The notes below the pieces were generated by a model that saw only the letters and a list, made by a program, of their open reading frames with translations, made no database searches and was not told where the DNA came from. DNA of 64,000 bases from Lineus longissimus (lineage: Eukaryota; Nemertea; Pilidiophora; Heteronemertea; Lineidae): contig NC_088318.1 in assembly GCF_910592395.1 (NCBI RefSeq), positions 10,912,349-10,976,348 of the forward strand, in the 5' to 3' direction. Position numbers and translations under genes: made by a program. Positions 52,561 through 64,000 of this stretch are shown here, piece by piece; position 1 is the first letter of the stretch; each line of letters opens with the position of its first letter.

Positions 52561-53590
52561 GGGCCAACACAGCCACAAAATACCTCCATTTATTTAAATC
52601 CTTGGAGAGATCGAAGAAATTAAAGATATCAGCCATTCAATCACTGCTCGCCGTTTGATGCCGATTGGGGCCCTTTGGGTGTCCATCCATGTCATGCCCC
52701 CCCCCCAAAGTTCAATATGGCCCTGCCTTGCAAAGACCCTAACCAGTAGTGGCGTGAAGTAGGTCTTCATCACGTCTATAGAATCCAAGTTATGTGATGG
52801 GCATCATGAGATACAAACATTGGTCACTACGTGGCCCCACTTCTCAGGTAGCAAATCATAATTTCTTTCTCGAAATCATCCAGCAAAATCATCTATTGAG
52901 AGCTTGGAAAACATCAAAGTCCATCTTTGAGATGATGTTTGTTCTGTTGATAAGCTGGTTGACGTTCACGTACAGCCTGCTGTCATCAGTTGCCAGCGTC
53001 AGATCAAAATGTCATCATGCAATACTCATTATCCTGGTACAGCCGAACCAGTGGCTGCAATATACTCCACCTCTCGGTATTTTAAAACCTGGTTAAAAGC
53101 AATCTCAGAGCATCCCAAACATCCTATTCTTAGAATTTCATCATCGTTGTTACAACAGTCGTTATCTGAATATGCATATTCATTCACAATCATTGGTTGT
53201 TTTGGAAGGAGTTCACTTCAACTGGAATGAAGTTGACCATTCCCCCTCCCCCCGGAAAAAAAAAGAAAAAAGAAATGGTGGTCTTTCCCTATTGCCCTGG
53301 ATGAATACAGAACCTTCCCTTCCGCACACCTCTGCCAGGCGGACACCACCGCACTAGGGACATATCTGTTCGTCACGGTTGGCCAATTAAAATTACAACC
53401 TCCACTAGAAAGATTATAAGGTATTATAATGAAGTTATTTCGCATGCGCATGTAAATGATATCAAATCATTTGAATAATGGTAACACTGATAAGTTTTCA
53501 TCAAAACTCCAGTCCCCCTCCTAATCTGAATATGTAATATGTAGGATTGACAACTCCTATGTTCATGCACAAGAATCCACTTTGGACAAT
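52561..53590. other. No recognisable gene or repeat
   Basis: Open frames of 60-100 codons occur (for example 52794-53096, plus), but none shows a family motif or linked splice sites. Confidence 0.5.
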
Positions 53591-53595
53591 GATGG

Positions 53596-53765
53596 CATAA
53601 CCTCCCTATTTAAGGACACCTCTATTACAGACACCAACTTCCAGTTCCATGGGTACATCCGCACTACAGGGTGGCCCAGAATTATTTTCCCTCACACAAT
53701 GGATACACAGTAGAATTCTATGGTCAAAGGAAAATAATTCTGGGCCACCCTGTAGAGAGGTTGGT
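53596..53765. mobile_element. Worn CAGTRGAACC MITE with the 86-bp hairpin MITE inside
   Basis: Outer remnants 'ataacctccctatttaagga' and 'gagaggttggtactg' flank a clean hairpin MITE at 53667-53752, which has TA on both sides. The hairpin is therefore the younger insertion. Confidence 0.75.
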
Positions 53766-53959
53766 ACTGTTCATCGGATTGAATAAGCAAAATTTTTTAA
53801 TGAAAATATAAATAAGAAATTTATTCACAGTTCCTATTTATCTACAATACAAATACAATACATGATTACCAAATCTACTAGAAACCGTTTTCTTCTTCTT
53901 ATCTTACTGCTTGCTTGCAGTATAAACAAGTATGGGGTGTTTCAAAATAGTCTTGGTAG

Positions 53960-54022
53960 TTTTAAAGTTGATTAACCAACTAGTTTTCAAAGAAAAAAAA
54001 TCAACTTTGAAACTATCTTTTT
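53960..54022. repeat. Short inverted repeat
   Basis: 'tagttttaaagttgatt' is opposed by 'aatcaactttgaaacta', 25 bp apart. It may be a small MITE core; the ends are undefined. Confidence 0.55.
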
Positions 54023-54037
54023 ACACCCAGTACTTGT

Positions 54038-54411
54038 GAATAGCATTCCGCGAAGATGACGTCACTGCAGCTGCTGCCCTCTATTTCCCCATCGCTGAAT
54101 TACAGGCAATGTCGGACAAACATGCCATTTCGTAGTGGATTCAGGCTTTCTAACTAGGGCAGTTGGATTCAACTGGCACATGTCCGAGTGTTGGAAATAC
54201 TACATAATTGTTCTGAATATTTCTCTCTCCGACTCTATGGTATCATTCATGCTAAAAAACAATGCAGGGGTCAAAGATAATTGACTTTGAAATAAGCGAA
54301 ATGCGCAGAAATAAGTGTCGACGTCCGACTGTCACGTGACTAAAACGTCATCAATATCTTATGCAAATGACCTTGTGAGCTATAAATAGTAACTTCGCGG
54401 AATGCTATTGA
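54038..54411. mobile_element. TAGCATTCCGCGAAG MITE
   Basis: Inverted ends TAGCATTCCGCGAAG and CTTCGCGGAATGCTA enclose 374 bp with no ORF. 54412-55545 holds no gene that I can support. Confidence 0.85.
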
Positions 54412-55547
54412 TATGATGACAATGAAGTTGCATTAAGAAAAGGTTTCATGAAATCACTACTGTATACTAAGCCACAGTGCATAAAACTGGATGGATATGA
54501 CATTCAGGGGACGGTGGGTGAGTAATGAGACTGCAGGGTTGCAGTTGATCTAATTCTGAAGTCTAGAACAATCAAAACTAGAGTGGTGATTCAAAAATAA
54601 TAAATGGTTGCAACCGCTGGAAACTGAAACTAGGTGGAGTGCTTTGTGGACATTAAGGCGTGAAAGCGTCCCTCAATTTCACCAGCCCAGGATTTCGGCA
54701 CTCTGTAGTCAATTTCTGGCAGCCCCATATCTGTATAATAGTTTGAATCACTGCACTGAAGACTTCATATTGACAGAACAGGTAATGACCAGCATGACCC
54801 TTAAACAACCTTGGACAACTGCACAACAATTACAACAATATTACAAAAGCTATGCCTAGGTCTAAAATGTTCTGAGGATAAAGGACAGAGCTAAAGACAC
54901 CACTGTTTAAATACAAAGGACTGGCCGAGAATTCGAATAAACCATTCCTCCACCCCAGAAAAGAGATACATGTACATGTATATGTAGCATTATTGTTTTT
55001 GTCCCAATAAAGCCACCTGTAAACATTTGGTGTGTGGGTTACGGAGACTTTGCCCAGGTTACTCTTGACTGAACTACAGGCAGTTGTCTAGACGAATTCG
55101 GCGAAGGTCAAATCCCTTGTCAGCTAAGCACACGTTGGAATTTCCCTACAGCTCACTTGTGCCATAAAGCCTTAACAAAGAGTACATTTTATTTTATAAA
55201 AACTTCCTAGCCATAACATATATTTCCTATGGATCTCAACTACGTGCCAAGCACCAATCAGTAAATTAATCTAACTCGCTAAGTAAATCTCATTTAGGTA
55301 CAGCATTCGTACCTCACTAAGTTCATCAACATACATCTATTTACAATGAAATACATCTTCAGGCTTTTACATGTTTTGCCTGCACAAGCAAAATATTCAA
55401 CTGTCGGGCCGGCATCATTGTGAGATCATCCTGATGGCATTCATCCTGATGTAAGATAGTGTTCCAGGCAGTATCAGGCCATTTCACTCATGCGGAAGGA
55501 GAAGTCGTGTTGTTGGCTCTGTTTGCAAGAGGATGGATGGCATTCCA

Positions 55548-55778
55548 TTGCAGTGTTCTCCACGAGGCCATTTGTCAGGGTGGCCCACCCTACCTTGGCA
55601 GCTTACCACCCTATGTTGGAAGAGCCACCCTACCGTTGCTCTAGAATAGGTAAAGGGTTTCTATAGTGCCACTCTACCCTTAATTGCTGGCCACCCTACC
55701 TTGTGTAGCACACTGGTAAACCTTCATGAAAATCGAGGGTAACACCCTACCTTGAGAAAACCCTGTGGAGAACTCTGC
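55548..55778. mobile_element. GTTCTCCACGAGG MITE
   Basis: Ends 'cagtgttctccacgaggcca' and 'ccctgtggagaactctg' are inverted. The interior has 'gtggcccaccctaccttgg' and several 'ccaccctacc' words. The second copy, inverted, is at 59262-59410. Confidence 0.75.
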
Positions 55779-56108
55779 ATTGCCATTGCGAGATACATGT
55801 ATCACCTTGAAATTTGCGGAATGATGTCAGGATGAAATGTCAATGACGTTTGTCGGTTCTCAGTTTTTTTAAAGATGTTTGTGTGCATATTTAATAAATA
55901 ATAGCAAAAAACTTAGAATTAAATTTTTCTGACCGTCGGCAAATTATCAAATTCTTTGGGTGGGTTGCAGATTTAATTCAACTTGTTAACAAAATCAGTT
56001 GCCATGACAGTTTACATGCGTGTGAAATTCATCCTTACAAGATGAAAGCCTCGTCCTTTCAGAAAAGGATAAATATTTGATACCGATAACAGTGCTAGTC
56101 CAAGATTC

Positions 56109-59100
56109 CTAGAACGGATGTTTCTTGTCATTCCATGGCCTCTCCACGACGGTGTTCACAAGTTTATTCTCGAAGACGACGAGTTTGATTCGGCGGAACA
56201 CCCACCAGAAGATGATCATAATAGCCAGGTATTGGATCCACGCCCATTTCAAGAGTTGCCAGAGTCCTGGGTGGTATCTGAGACAGGTTAAGGAAAAAGG
56301 AAGAGTGGATTTACAGCTACGGGAGCCCTGACCTTCGATAATGATTGTATAACATCTAACCACTTAACAATCAACAGTCACATGAGGGCCGTTTACACGG
56401 GACCACACCGAACTAGAATAGACCAGATCAGATCTCATTGCTCATGAAATCTCGTATTGACGTAATTGTGTACATCGAACCAGACCAGACCAGACCAGAG
56501 CACATTTGTGCACGTTTACACGGCAGACCAATCTGGATCGATCTAGATTGGCTCGGTCCCATGAAAACGGTCCTGCTGGCCAATGTGAACATTATCAATG
56601 ATTATCTTCGATATTACACAAACTGTGGACAATTAAAACACAAATGGGCTAAGTGGCCTTGATTTCACATTGATTTCAGCAGCAAATTATAGTCTTGTGT
56701 CCTTAAAGGGAAGTAAACCAGACACTAAAATCTAAGTAAAGTTTCGATGCTGCCATTTGAATTGGAATAATACAGATTAGTCACGTTGAGCGGAAAGGTG
56801 AATTCAACACATATCATTCCCGCTGCCCTAATAACCTATATCCCAGCAGCAATGATTATCTCTCTTTACCCGGCCACTGATGACATTTCTAAATCTAAGT
56901 TAATGTACGTGATGTTTTGTTCATGAAAAGGATACTCCACTATTGAGTCGACATAGTTGATAGTAGCGTTGATCACGAAAGGTTGTCCAGCTGCACGACC
57001 AGTCACCCAGAGTGGGTAGGCATTCTCTAAGTTGGCAGTCACTGGAGAGGAATAAATTACTTGAAGATCAGGCCCAGAGATTAGTGAGAGGCAGAATTAT
57101 TTAGCTTGAAATATGCATAAATGTTTGCAACAGCAACATGCCAATAGGATCAAAACTTATGTTGAACAGAAATTTGAGCCCCACAGTTATTTCAATCTGC
57201 CTATTGAACACTGGTAGAACAGGTAGAAATGAAGCTTTTCACATACTTTTGTAGTGACCTAAAGAATTATTTTACTATTGCTGCCAAAATTTCCTACATT
57301 GGCCATGCTGATTCTTACAGTCACTATTTTATTCAACTTACAATTCCTCTTCTGATAATCTCTAATAATCCGGTAGAAGTCATAGGCTTCAGCATGGATA
57401 CTATTCGACAGAATTGCACCCTGAAAGAAAAGAAGACAAAGCAGAATTAAATTTTAAAGGGAACTGGAACCGCCGAGCGATTTATTCAACTTTTCGACTT
57501 TCACCGCCCGAGAAAGTCAAACTTCCAACTTCCTATTCGAGTTCAGATTTGTAGCTCCGCCCCCAGTGCCCGAGCATGCGCAGTTCAATTTGTTATTATT
57601 GAGAATCATGTGAGAATCACGTGAGTCATGCGATCTTTCATTCATTAGTTTGCGTAGTAAATTTCATGCCTCGTTCTGATCACCCGATACGCGGGAAATG
57701 AAAACGAGGTCATACGAACTGGCTTGGTGGTTTTAGTTCCCTTTAAATCACTTGCATGTACTGTAGAACCTCTCTATTAAGGAGCTCCTTGGGACTGACA
57801 AGTGCTGTCCTTATAAGGGAGAGGTGTCCTGATTAGACAGGTCAATATGAACGGAAACAACAAATTTGGGACAAAAACTAGTGTCCTTGATAGAGAGGTT
57901 GTCCCTGATAGAGAGGTGTTCGCTACGGGAGGCTCCACTGTACTTGCGAAGGAGTTGTGGGGATCACAAAATCAAAACAGTGGAATAATTCAGTTACATT
58001 TTAAATCTTTCCATTTAATGTCAAATTTGATGATGAAAACAACTTCCGTAGAGTGGAAGGTGACTACATTGGTTCAACTATGTGAGGAGCATGTTACTGA
58101 GGGGACGATAATACAGTACAACCTCCCTATTAAGGACACCCTCTGGACTGACAAACGCTGTCTTTAATAGCGAGGTGTCCTGATTAGAGGTCAAATTCAA
58201 TGGAAACAACCAATTTGGGACCGAAACTACTGTCCTTAATAGAGAGGTTGTCCTTAATAGAGAGGTGTCCGCTAAGGAACGTTCCACTGTACTTACGTCG
58301 TATCTTCTGTCCGTCCCCCTGACCATAACTGGCTCTTTCTGCTTGAACTTGAGGTCTCCTATATAGCGCAACTCGGCCCCTGGTCGTGACGCATCATAGT
58401 TTATCAAACCCATTGACTTGATATCGATTTGTGAGTAAGTCTGAAAAAGGCAATTCAATTCAGTCTTCTGCATCATCAATATACATACATGTATTTGTTT
58501 AGTTATTTTCCTTTGCTGCAGATGATAGTCAAGTTTTAACTGAAATATGAAGGACTATGGCGTTGCCAGCAGCCTGTCTGACCCTCACAAAACAGCAGAG
58601 AACTTGACCCTAAGCGCGAAAACATCCTGCAGCTCCAAAACTTCCCGATGATAATCAGCTACACTGCAGCGAATGTAAAATCTGCACTCCTGAAGCTGAG
58701 GTGAGGGTGATATGGCATACTGTTCCAACTTTAGCCCTGCCAAATTCAGTGGATATGACTTGTTTTTTTACCGCACAGGTTTTACATCAGTTTTACCTCT
58801 CCTCACCCTTGACTGGTTGGTTGCCAAGGTTATAAAGGTGGCCAGCCTGTTTCCAAAATGGTGTCTTCCAGTCTTCAGGGACCCATCTAAAGAGACTGGG
58901 ATAAGGCGCATGCTACCTAACTATTGTCACTGGGTGATTTCCATAATCCAGGGACAAGCACGGGCCAATACCTAGTCTGCTCTAATAGAAGAGAGGGACC
59001 CAGGGCTGGCAGGTAAAATTGAGCATCTAATTTGAATATCAGCATTGTGCCATACTTACACTGAGATGTACAAAGAAGAAGAGCATCAGTTTCACTCCAT

Positions 59101-62057
59101 AGACCTTCTCAGTGTCCTTTAGAGGGACCTCCACATTCATTTCCAACAAGTCTCGGTTACCATCACCATTCACATCAACTTCCCTGGACTGAAAATCAAC
59201 ACATTGTCAGTATGATTCGATGAAATGCCAGGCTATGACACTGTAGTATTGTCAGGCAGGGTTTTCGTAAGGTCGGGTGGTGGTACCTTTGATATTCAAA
59301 AAGTTTTACCAGTGTGCAACACAAGGTAGTGTGGGTTTTCCACAAGGACATGAGCTGCCATTGCCAAGGTAGGGTGGGCCACCCTGACTAATGGCCTTGT
59401 GGAGAACACTGCCAACTTGATAGGAACTCCCTACTTGATTTTATCCTAAAATAATACTGTTTACTTGAACTATTAAAAAGACATTACTTCAAAGTACAGT
59501 GGAACCTCCCTTAACAGACACCTCTCTATTAAGGACACTAGTTTTGGTCCCAAATTGGTTGTTTCCAATCAATTTGACATCTCTAATCAGGACACCTCTC
59601 AAATAAGAACAGCATTTGCAAGTCCCATGGGTGTCCTTAATAGAGAGGTTCTACTGTAATTCAATGTGTCTAGGTAATATTTAGTACTAAATTTTATGAA
59701 TGACAGGCAAAGTCCCAAACGACATGCATTATACCTGGTTCTTGTTGAATACTAGTAAAAGAGTTGAGCAATTAAAATTACTCACACAGTACAGGGCAAT
59801 ACTCGGTACATGCAAGTTTGATCTCCAATCTGGTCGCATTCCATTTGCATGAGAGACAATAATTAGTGCATCAATTGAAAATCTGTGGAAGAATTTGTTT
59901 TCGTCATAACAGCTCAGAGCTGTAATCCACAAGTTAGAGCCTGATCATCTCTCAACCCTTACATCATAACGAGCAATAAGCAGATCTGAGGAATACCTTG
60001 CGGTAGAGAATCCCACTAAAACTAGCCTAAATTAGTATACCTTGATGAGTGGAACCCTGAGATGAGCTTGCTGCATCTGGTTGTAGTTCTGATAAGTACT
60101 CCATGTCACATATTCCCCATTCACACCGGTGTCCAGCACCAGAAGCATTTGGTGCTCAAACCGGCCTTGAATCTGTTCCCGGTAGTTGTCAGTTTTTCTC
60201 CAGAACCCTAGACAATGGTAAGATAAATGAACATGCGTCCATGACCAAAATGAGTCCATGGCTTGTAAAAAATGAGCCAATCAGAAATGGGCCGAGTTAC
60301 AGTGAATAGAGTGGCTGAAACCTTGCACTATATTGTTATATCGTTACATCGTGGGAAGACTGTGCATTAATATCGCCTTTTTTGCTGTGAATTCACGTCA
60401 GGACATGATGTAAATTGCGATAAAATGCACGACATGGAAATAGAATATCGCCATCGTGAGCTTGATGCATGATTGACCACTTTATTGTCGTCTATTGATT
60501 TTTTAATGTTCAATTGATGGTGGCCTTGGTATTGCCCTTGGCCTTGGGCTGGCTGGCTAGTTCCCAGTGCAGTCCCGTCACCTACCACTTTTGGCATTAA
60601 AATAACCCTCAATTTCCTCAGGATGGTCACCTATCTAACGGCTGCAAATCATTTGCAGATAGTCCACTTACGGGTCGACCATAGGTACCACCATTTTGGC
60701 TAGACCTCCGAATCCTACAATTAGAACTCCTTCAAAACGTAGTGAATGCTCATTTTAATCATGGGAGGCCGTTCTCTGGAAGACAAAGAACAGACTCCCG
60801 CCCTTGAAATGGGCGTTTTCCAGATACAGCGGTACCACCTATAGATTCATGCACTTGATTGGGAACAACATCACGTAACGACGTATCGCAACTCTGATGG
60901 TTTTACATTACAGTAACGTGACATGATGCGACGTCTTTGTAAACGTTGTTCCCAATCAAGTGCAACAATCTATAGTAGGGTCGGACCAACAAACCATCTT
61001 TATAATAGATCTTCACAGTAAAAGATGCCAGACAATGGCTCGAGCATCATTGACCGTGAAGATCTATTGTAAAGTCAAAGAAGGCGTAGGCCTATCTGGA
61101 AAAGGCCTAAAGGGCGCCTATTATTAACAGTTTTGCCTATAGTTATAGTATTATACTACAATCAAGATGTACAGACCGGGGAGCTGGCGGTATGTACCCA
61201 TAAGTCTTTGCGGTAGTCTCGCGCGTACCGGATATAACCCATCAAGCTTTTCTCCTTCAGAGAAATACTGCGTTGCGCTCAAGTGCCTTAAAAGGCTGTG
61301 AACAAAATTAACGTTCGACCAATGAGAAAGCCATATTACCCTGCATACGAGGTTGGACGCGTGATCACTTAGTGACAAGTAAAAATAGAATCAGACCACA
61401 TGTTTCTATATGTCAGAATGCTGCCGTTTGCGCTGTAGTACACGAGTGTTGTCCAAATTTTCGATTTCAAGCAAGTTTAAGGCCAACCTCGTGTCCACCA
61501 GACTAATACATAATTGGCAGTTGAGCGCAACGCAGTATTTCTCTGAAGGAGAAAAGCTTGATAGGTTATATCCGGTACACGCGAGACTACCGCAAAGACT
61601 TATGGGTACGTACCGCCAGCTCCCCCGGTCTGTACATCTTGATTGTAGTATTAGCAATCACTTACACCACGTTTTGGAAAAGTTTTACCAAAATCGCGGT
61701 ACCTATGGTCAACCCTTCAAAGAATTTAACATAAGACTAGGCGCACTGCCTCCACCATGGATGTATGTACGCATGGCCTCAGTCAGTGCCAATATTTCGA
61801 GTTCACTGTGCACTGCATGCTGGGCTGTACATTTTTGTATGCATTTGGTTGGCAACCATTACCACCTAATTTTCGACCAGCTAAAACTGACTGAAAACAA
61901 CCATATAAGGTGTTTTACCTCTGCTACGATATGCGACCAGTAAAGGGGGAATGTAAGTCAACAGTATAACAAAAATTTGAAACACCACAGCCTTAGAACA
62001 GGCATGTGTTTTGTATCTTCTTAGCTCCGGCTGCGCAAAAATTTCGAACACCGCCAT
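56109..62057 (-). CDS. TMEM231: TMEM231, ciliary transition-zone membrane protein (7 exons, complete)
   Basis: TMEM231 belongs to the MKS/B9 complex that gates the base of the cilium. Exons on the minus strand: 62057-61919, 60207-60041, 59188-59060, 58440-58297, 57420-57342, 57041-56936 and 56277-56109. Phases close to give 310 aa (human 316). Landmarks: the N-terminal 'MAVFEIFAQPELRRYKTHAC', TM1 ending 'LLTYIPPLLVAYRSRGFW', 'VNGDGNRDLLEMNVEVPL', 'LKFKQKEPVMVRG', 'LWVTGRAAGQPFVINA', then 'YHPGLWQLLKWAWIQYLA' leading into TM2 and 'WWVFRRIK'. The start is the ATG giving MAVFEIF, aligned with human MALYELF; the frame is open further upstream. The exon-4 donor runs directly into a MITE. The presence of TMEM231 implies a ciliated animal. 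Confidence 0.97.
57454..57746 (+). mobile_element. TTAA element (AGGGAACTG family), short form, TMEM231 intron 4
   Basis: TTAA at 57454-57457 and 57743-57746; ends 'aaagggaactggaaccgccg' and 'ggttttagttccctttaa'. The segment that carries the ORF in 2086-2590 is missing, as is a further 'gtgacgtcactcaatgattg' segment. Confidence 0.9.
57761..57940. mobile_element. CAGTRGAACC MITE (TMEM231 intron 4)
   Basis: Full length with TA on both sides (57759-57760 and 57941-57942); it lies 14 bp from the TTAA element. Confidence 0.9.
58114..58289. mobile_element. CAGTRGAACC MITE touching the TMEM231 exon-4 donor
   Basis: TA at 58112-58113 and 58290-58291. On the gene strand the donor reads GTAAG, TA duplication, then CAGTGG, identical in layout to DPAGT1 exon 6. 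Confidence 0.93.
59262..59410. mobile_element. GTTCTCCACGAGG MITE, inverted copy (TMEM231 intron 2)
   Basis: It contains 'gttttaccagtgtgcaacac', 'ggtagggtgggccaccctga' and 'ccttgtggagaacactg', which are the complements of 55548-55778. Confidence 0.72.
59497..59656. mobile_element. CAGTRGAACC MITE (TMEM231 intron 2)
   Basis: Full length with TA on both sides; 'cagtggaacctcccttaaca' to 'gagaggttctactg'. Confidence 0.93.
60839..60975. mobile_element. Short TIR element (TMEM231 intron 1)
   Basis: The arms 'ctatagattcatgcacttga', 'ttgggaacaac' are mirrored by 'gttgttcccaatcaagtgca', 'acaatctatag'. The centre also has inverted 'acgtaacgacg' and 'cgacgtctttgt'-like words. Confidence 0.8.
61148..61655. 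mobile_element. Complete long-TIR element (TMEM231 intron 1)
   Basis: Arms of about 140 bp begin 'ctacaatcaagatgtacaga', then 'ccgg.gagctggcggta', and end 'tgcgttgcgctcaa'. They are nearly perfect complements (61150-61295 and about 61520-61655), with TA at both edges. The middle (about 220 bp) is unique. A truncated copy lies in the foldback-like element at 16899-17310. Confidence 0.92.
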
Positions 62058-62487
62058 TTTCAAACAAACGTGCAACGGAGTGAATAAATTCCTCATCAAA
62101 ATTTAAAAGACAGTCAAAAGAAAAATATTACTCTTACAAGTCAATAGTATTGACATAATGCTAGCTGGAAAAATGTTTACTTGTGGATGTTATTTTGTAT
62201 CGGGAAATTTTGGTAGTGGCAAAGTTTTGGCGGGAAATTAGAATTTACTGAAGGTCAGGTCTCACTAGCCGGTGAGGAGGCCAGGCCTACCTGCCTCCAA
62301 AAATGACGCGACGTCATTTCATGCCTGTTCCAAGGGCTGTAGACTTGGCAGTACCTTACTCGACACAAACCTATACAGTTCTGAATAGCTTGTCACTTGT
62401 AGAATACATCTGGCCAAGTTTCTACTTCGTCTAGACATATAGTCATGCATAGACTGATACAGCACAATGCATGAGACACCCTGTATG

Positions 62488-62830
62488 TTAAAGGGAACTG
62501 GAACCGCCGAGCGATTTATTCAACTTTTCGACTTTCACCGCCCGAGAAAGTCGAACTTCCAACTTCATATTCGAGTTCAAATTTGTAGCTCCGCCCCCAG
62601 TGCCCGAGCATGCGCAGTTCAATTTGTTATCATTGAAAATCATGTGAGAATCACGTGAGTCATGCGATCTTTCATTCATGAGTTTTCGTAGTAAATTCCA
62701 TAGTAGTGACGTCACTCAATGATTGACAGCTAGGCGCCATGTTTCATTCATGCCTCGTTCTGATCACCCGATACGCGGGAAATGAAAACGAGGTCATACG
62801 AACTGGCTCGGCGGTTCCAGTTCGCTTTAA
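62488..62830 (+). mobile_element. TTAA element (AGGGAACTG family), middle-length form
   Basis: TTAA at 62488-62491 and 62827-62830. It lacks the ORF segment of the 2086 copy but keeps 'gtgacgtcactcaatgattg', which the 57454 copy has lost. It lies about 430 bp upstream of the TMEM231 start. Confidence 0.9.
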
Positions 62831-63131
62831 GGTAAATTTGAAAAATTTCACCTTTATGCCTTATAACTTCAAGATTTACAAGGATGGTGAAAAAAAAAAT
62901 TCATACACATCTACTCATCACCTTTAGAAAGCCAACTGACGACTGTTTCAATCTTTTATACAAAAATAGGCTACATTTACATTTGAACAAGTAGCAATAG
63001 GGATAGAGTGGGCCCATCTGTATCCATGGTAATCACTCGAGATTGAAGAACTATAGTTTATTTTAGTGCAATCTCGACCTGATCACCACTGGCTAGGGAG
63101 GTTCATGTCGATCCACCGTCGTTGTCAATCT

Positions 63132-63423
63132 TGACACTAGAGGCGCTGATTTCGTTCCTTACTGATTTTTTTAAATTTCGGCACTGGGGCGAGTTTGCGT
63201 CGTTGTGTGTATATCCATCCTTCACCGCCGATAACTCCCCCTGATCGGCCGTCAGAAGGGCTGTTACTTTATCGGTAGTCTCCCTGCATTCATTTCCTTT
63301 CCAACGCGTCCTATGTCGCGACAACACAACATTACACTCACTCGTGGTTACAATCTTGACACTAGAGGCGCTGATTTCGTTCCTTACAACGAAATTTTTA
63401 AATTTCGGCACTGGGGCGAGTTT
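63132..63423. repeat. Direct repeat pair, about 60 bp, 225 bp apart
   Basis: 'gacactagaggcgctgattt', 'cgttccttac' and 'ttaaatttcggcactggggc' occur at 63132-63194 and 63358-63422. Inverted 'ttcaccgccgataa' words recur at 63222, 63590 and 63618. This may be part of an unidentified element that continues beyond the window. 63424-64000 has no gene that I can support. Confidence 0.75.
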
Positions 63424-64000
63424 GTAGTGGTTGTCGCACGAGACACGCGCTGAAAGCCATCAGAATTGAAGACCAGGTGTTCAGGGTGAGGTTGGCACTA
63501 TCAATTCAGGCAGTCATTCAATTACTTTGTGTCGAGCAATTTGATTGGCCACCCGTTTATGATGGTGCGTCCGACAGATTACCTGGCGGGAGTTATCGGC
63601 GGTGAAAGGACTGATATTCACCGCCGATAAGTCGATCGGCATGTTGACACTGGTCAATCAAGAAATAAACTTACTGCCGTCGTGGGCCTACCAAAATGAA
63701 CACGTAGCCGACATGGCTTACTGCAGTGGACGTAAGGCGTGCGAAACTCGAGTAGGCCTATATAAAAAACTCATTACTTCCATTTCTTCATTTGAAGTAA
63801 ATAAATGCATGATGCTTTTTCGAATCTGTGCTCCCAGAAGGAGAGATAAGTCAATCTCCCGGTCTTCGGCCCGTATTGTCGAAATTTTAGATACATCCAT
63901 TGAATTTCTCACCTAGTCTCAGTAGGTCGAGTGAGGCTTGGCAACGATGATCACCATTGACGACGCTTGGAGAATGGAGAAAAGTACGTACAGTCTCGCC

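Noticed and set aside
54608-54859. 83-codon plus-strand ORF
   Set aside because: No family motif, no linked exon, length expected by chance.
63103-63411. 102-codon minus-strand ORF
   Set aside because: It is made of a duplicated segment, with the direct-repeat pair at both ends.

Overview
This window is animal nuclear DNA. It holds intron-rich genes with GT/AG splice sites, dense non-autonomous DNA transposons, SINE-like repeats, a degenerate LINE and long minisatellites. No operon, phage, CRISPR or plasmid signal is present. The protein families and repeat style suggest a marine invertebrate (deuterostome or lophotrochozoan), but I cannot name the species. Four conserved genes could be assembled exon by exon, with every splice phase closing. 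DPAGT1 lies on the minus strand (15781 to 10100, 8 exons, 407 aa); it is the first enzyme of N-glycan precursor synthesis. A SLC5-family sodium-coupled solute transporter lies on the plus strand (16228 to 33929, 14 exons, 674 aa). The two start codons are 446 bp apart, head to head, so they probably share a promoter region. CIAPIN1/anamorsin is on the minus strand (51462 to 45301, 6 coding exons, 303 aa); it serves cytosolic Fe-S assembly. TMEM231 is on the minus strand (62057 to 56109, 7 exons, 310 aa); it is a ciliary transition-zone protein. The four proteins act in different processes; only the DPAGT1/SLC5 pair shows a likely shared regulatory region. Layout: 1-9990 is repeat country, with a decayed PIF/Harbinger element, a TTAA-flanked element with a small ORF, a 135-bp tandem repeat and a 2.9-kb minisatellite. 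10.1-34 kb holds the DPAGT1/SLC5 pair, whose introns are packed with MITEs, a foldback-like element, duplicated exon pieces and a 20-bp repeat open in all six frames. 34-44 kb contains a LINE that split a minisatellite and is itself split by a third element, then a second large minisatellite related to the first but inverted. 45-62 kb holds CIAPIN1 and TMEM231. 62-64 kb has only repeats. The main structural theme is mobile DNA landing at or beside splice sites: three introns have a splice donor that runs directly into one CAGTRGAACC-type MITE family. The most curious single object is the foldback-like element at 16593-18273, which carries an SGNH-hydrolase-like ORF followed by a histone-type 3' stem-loop.
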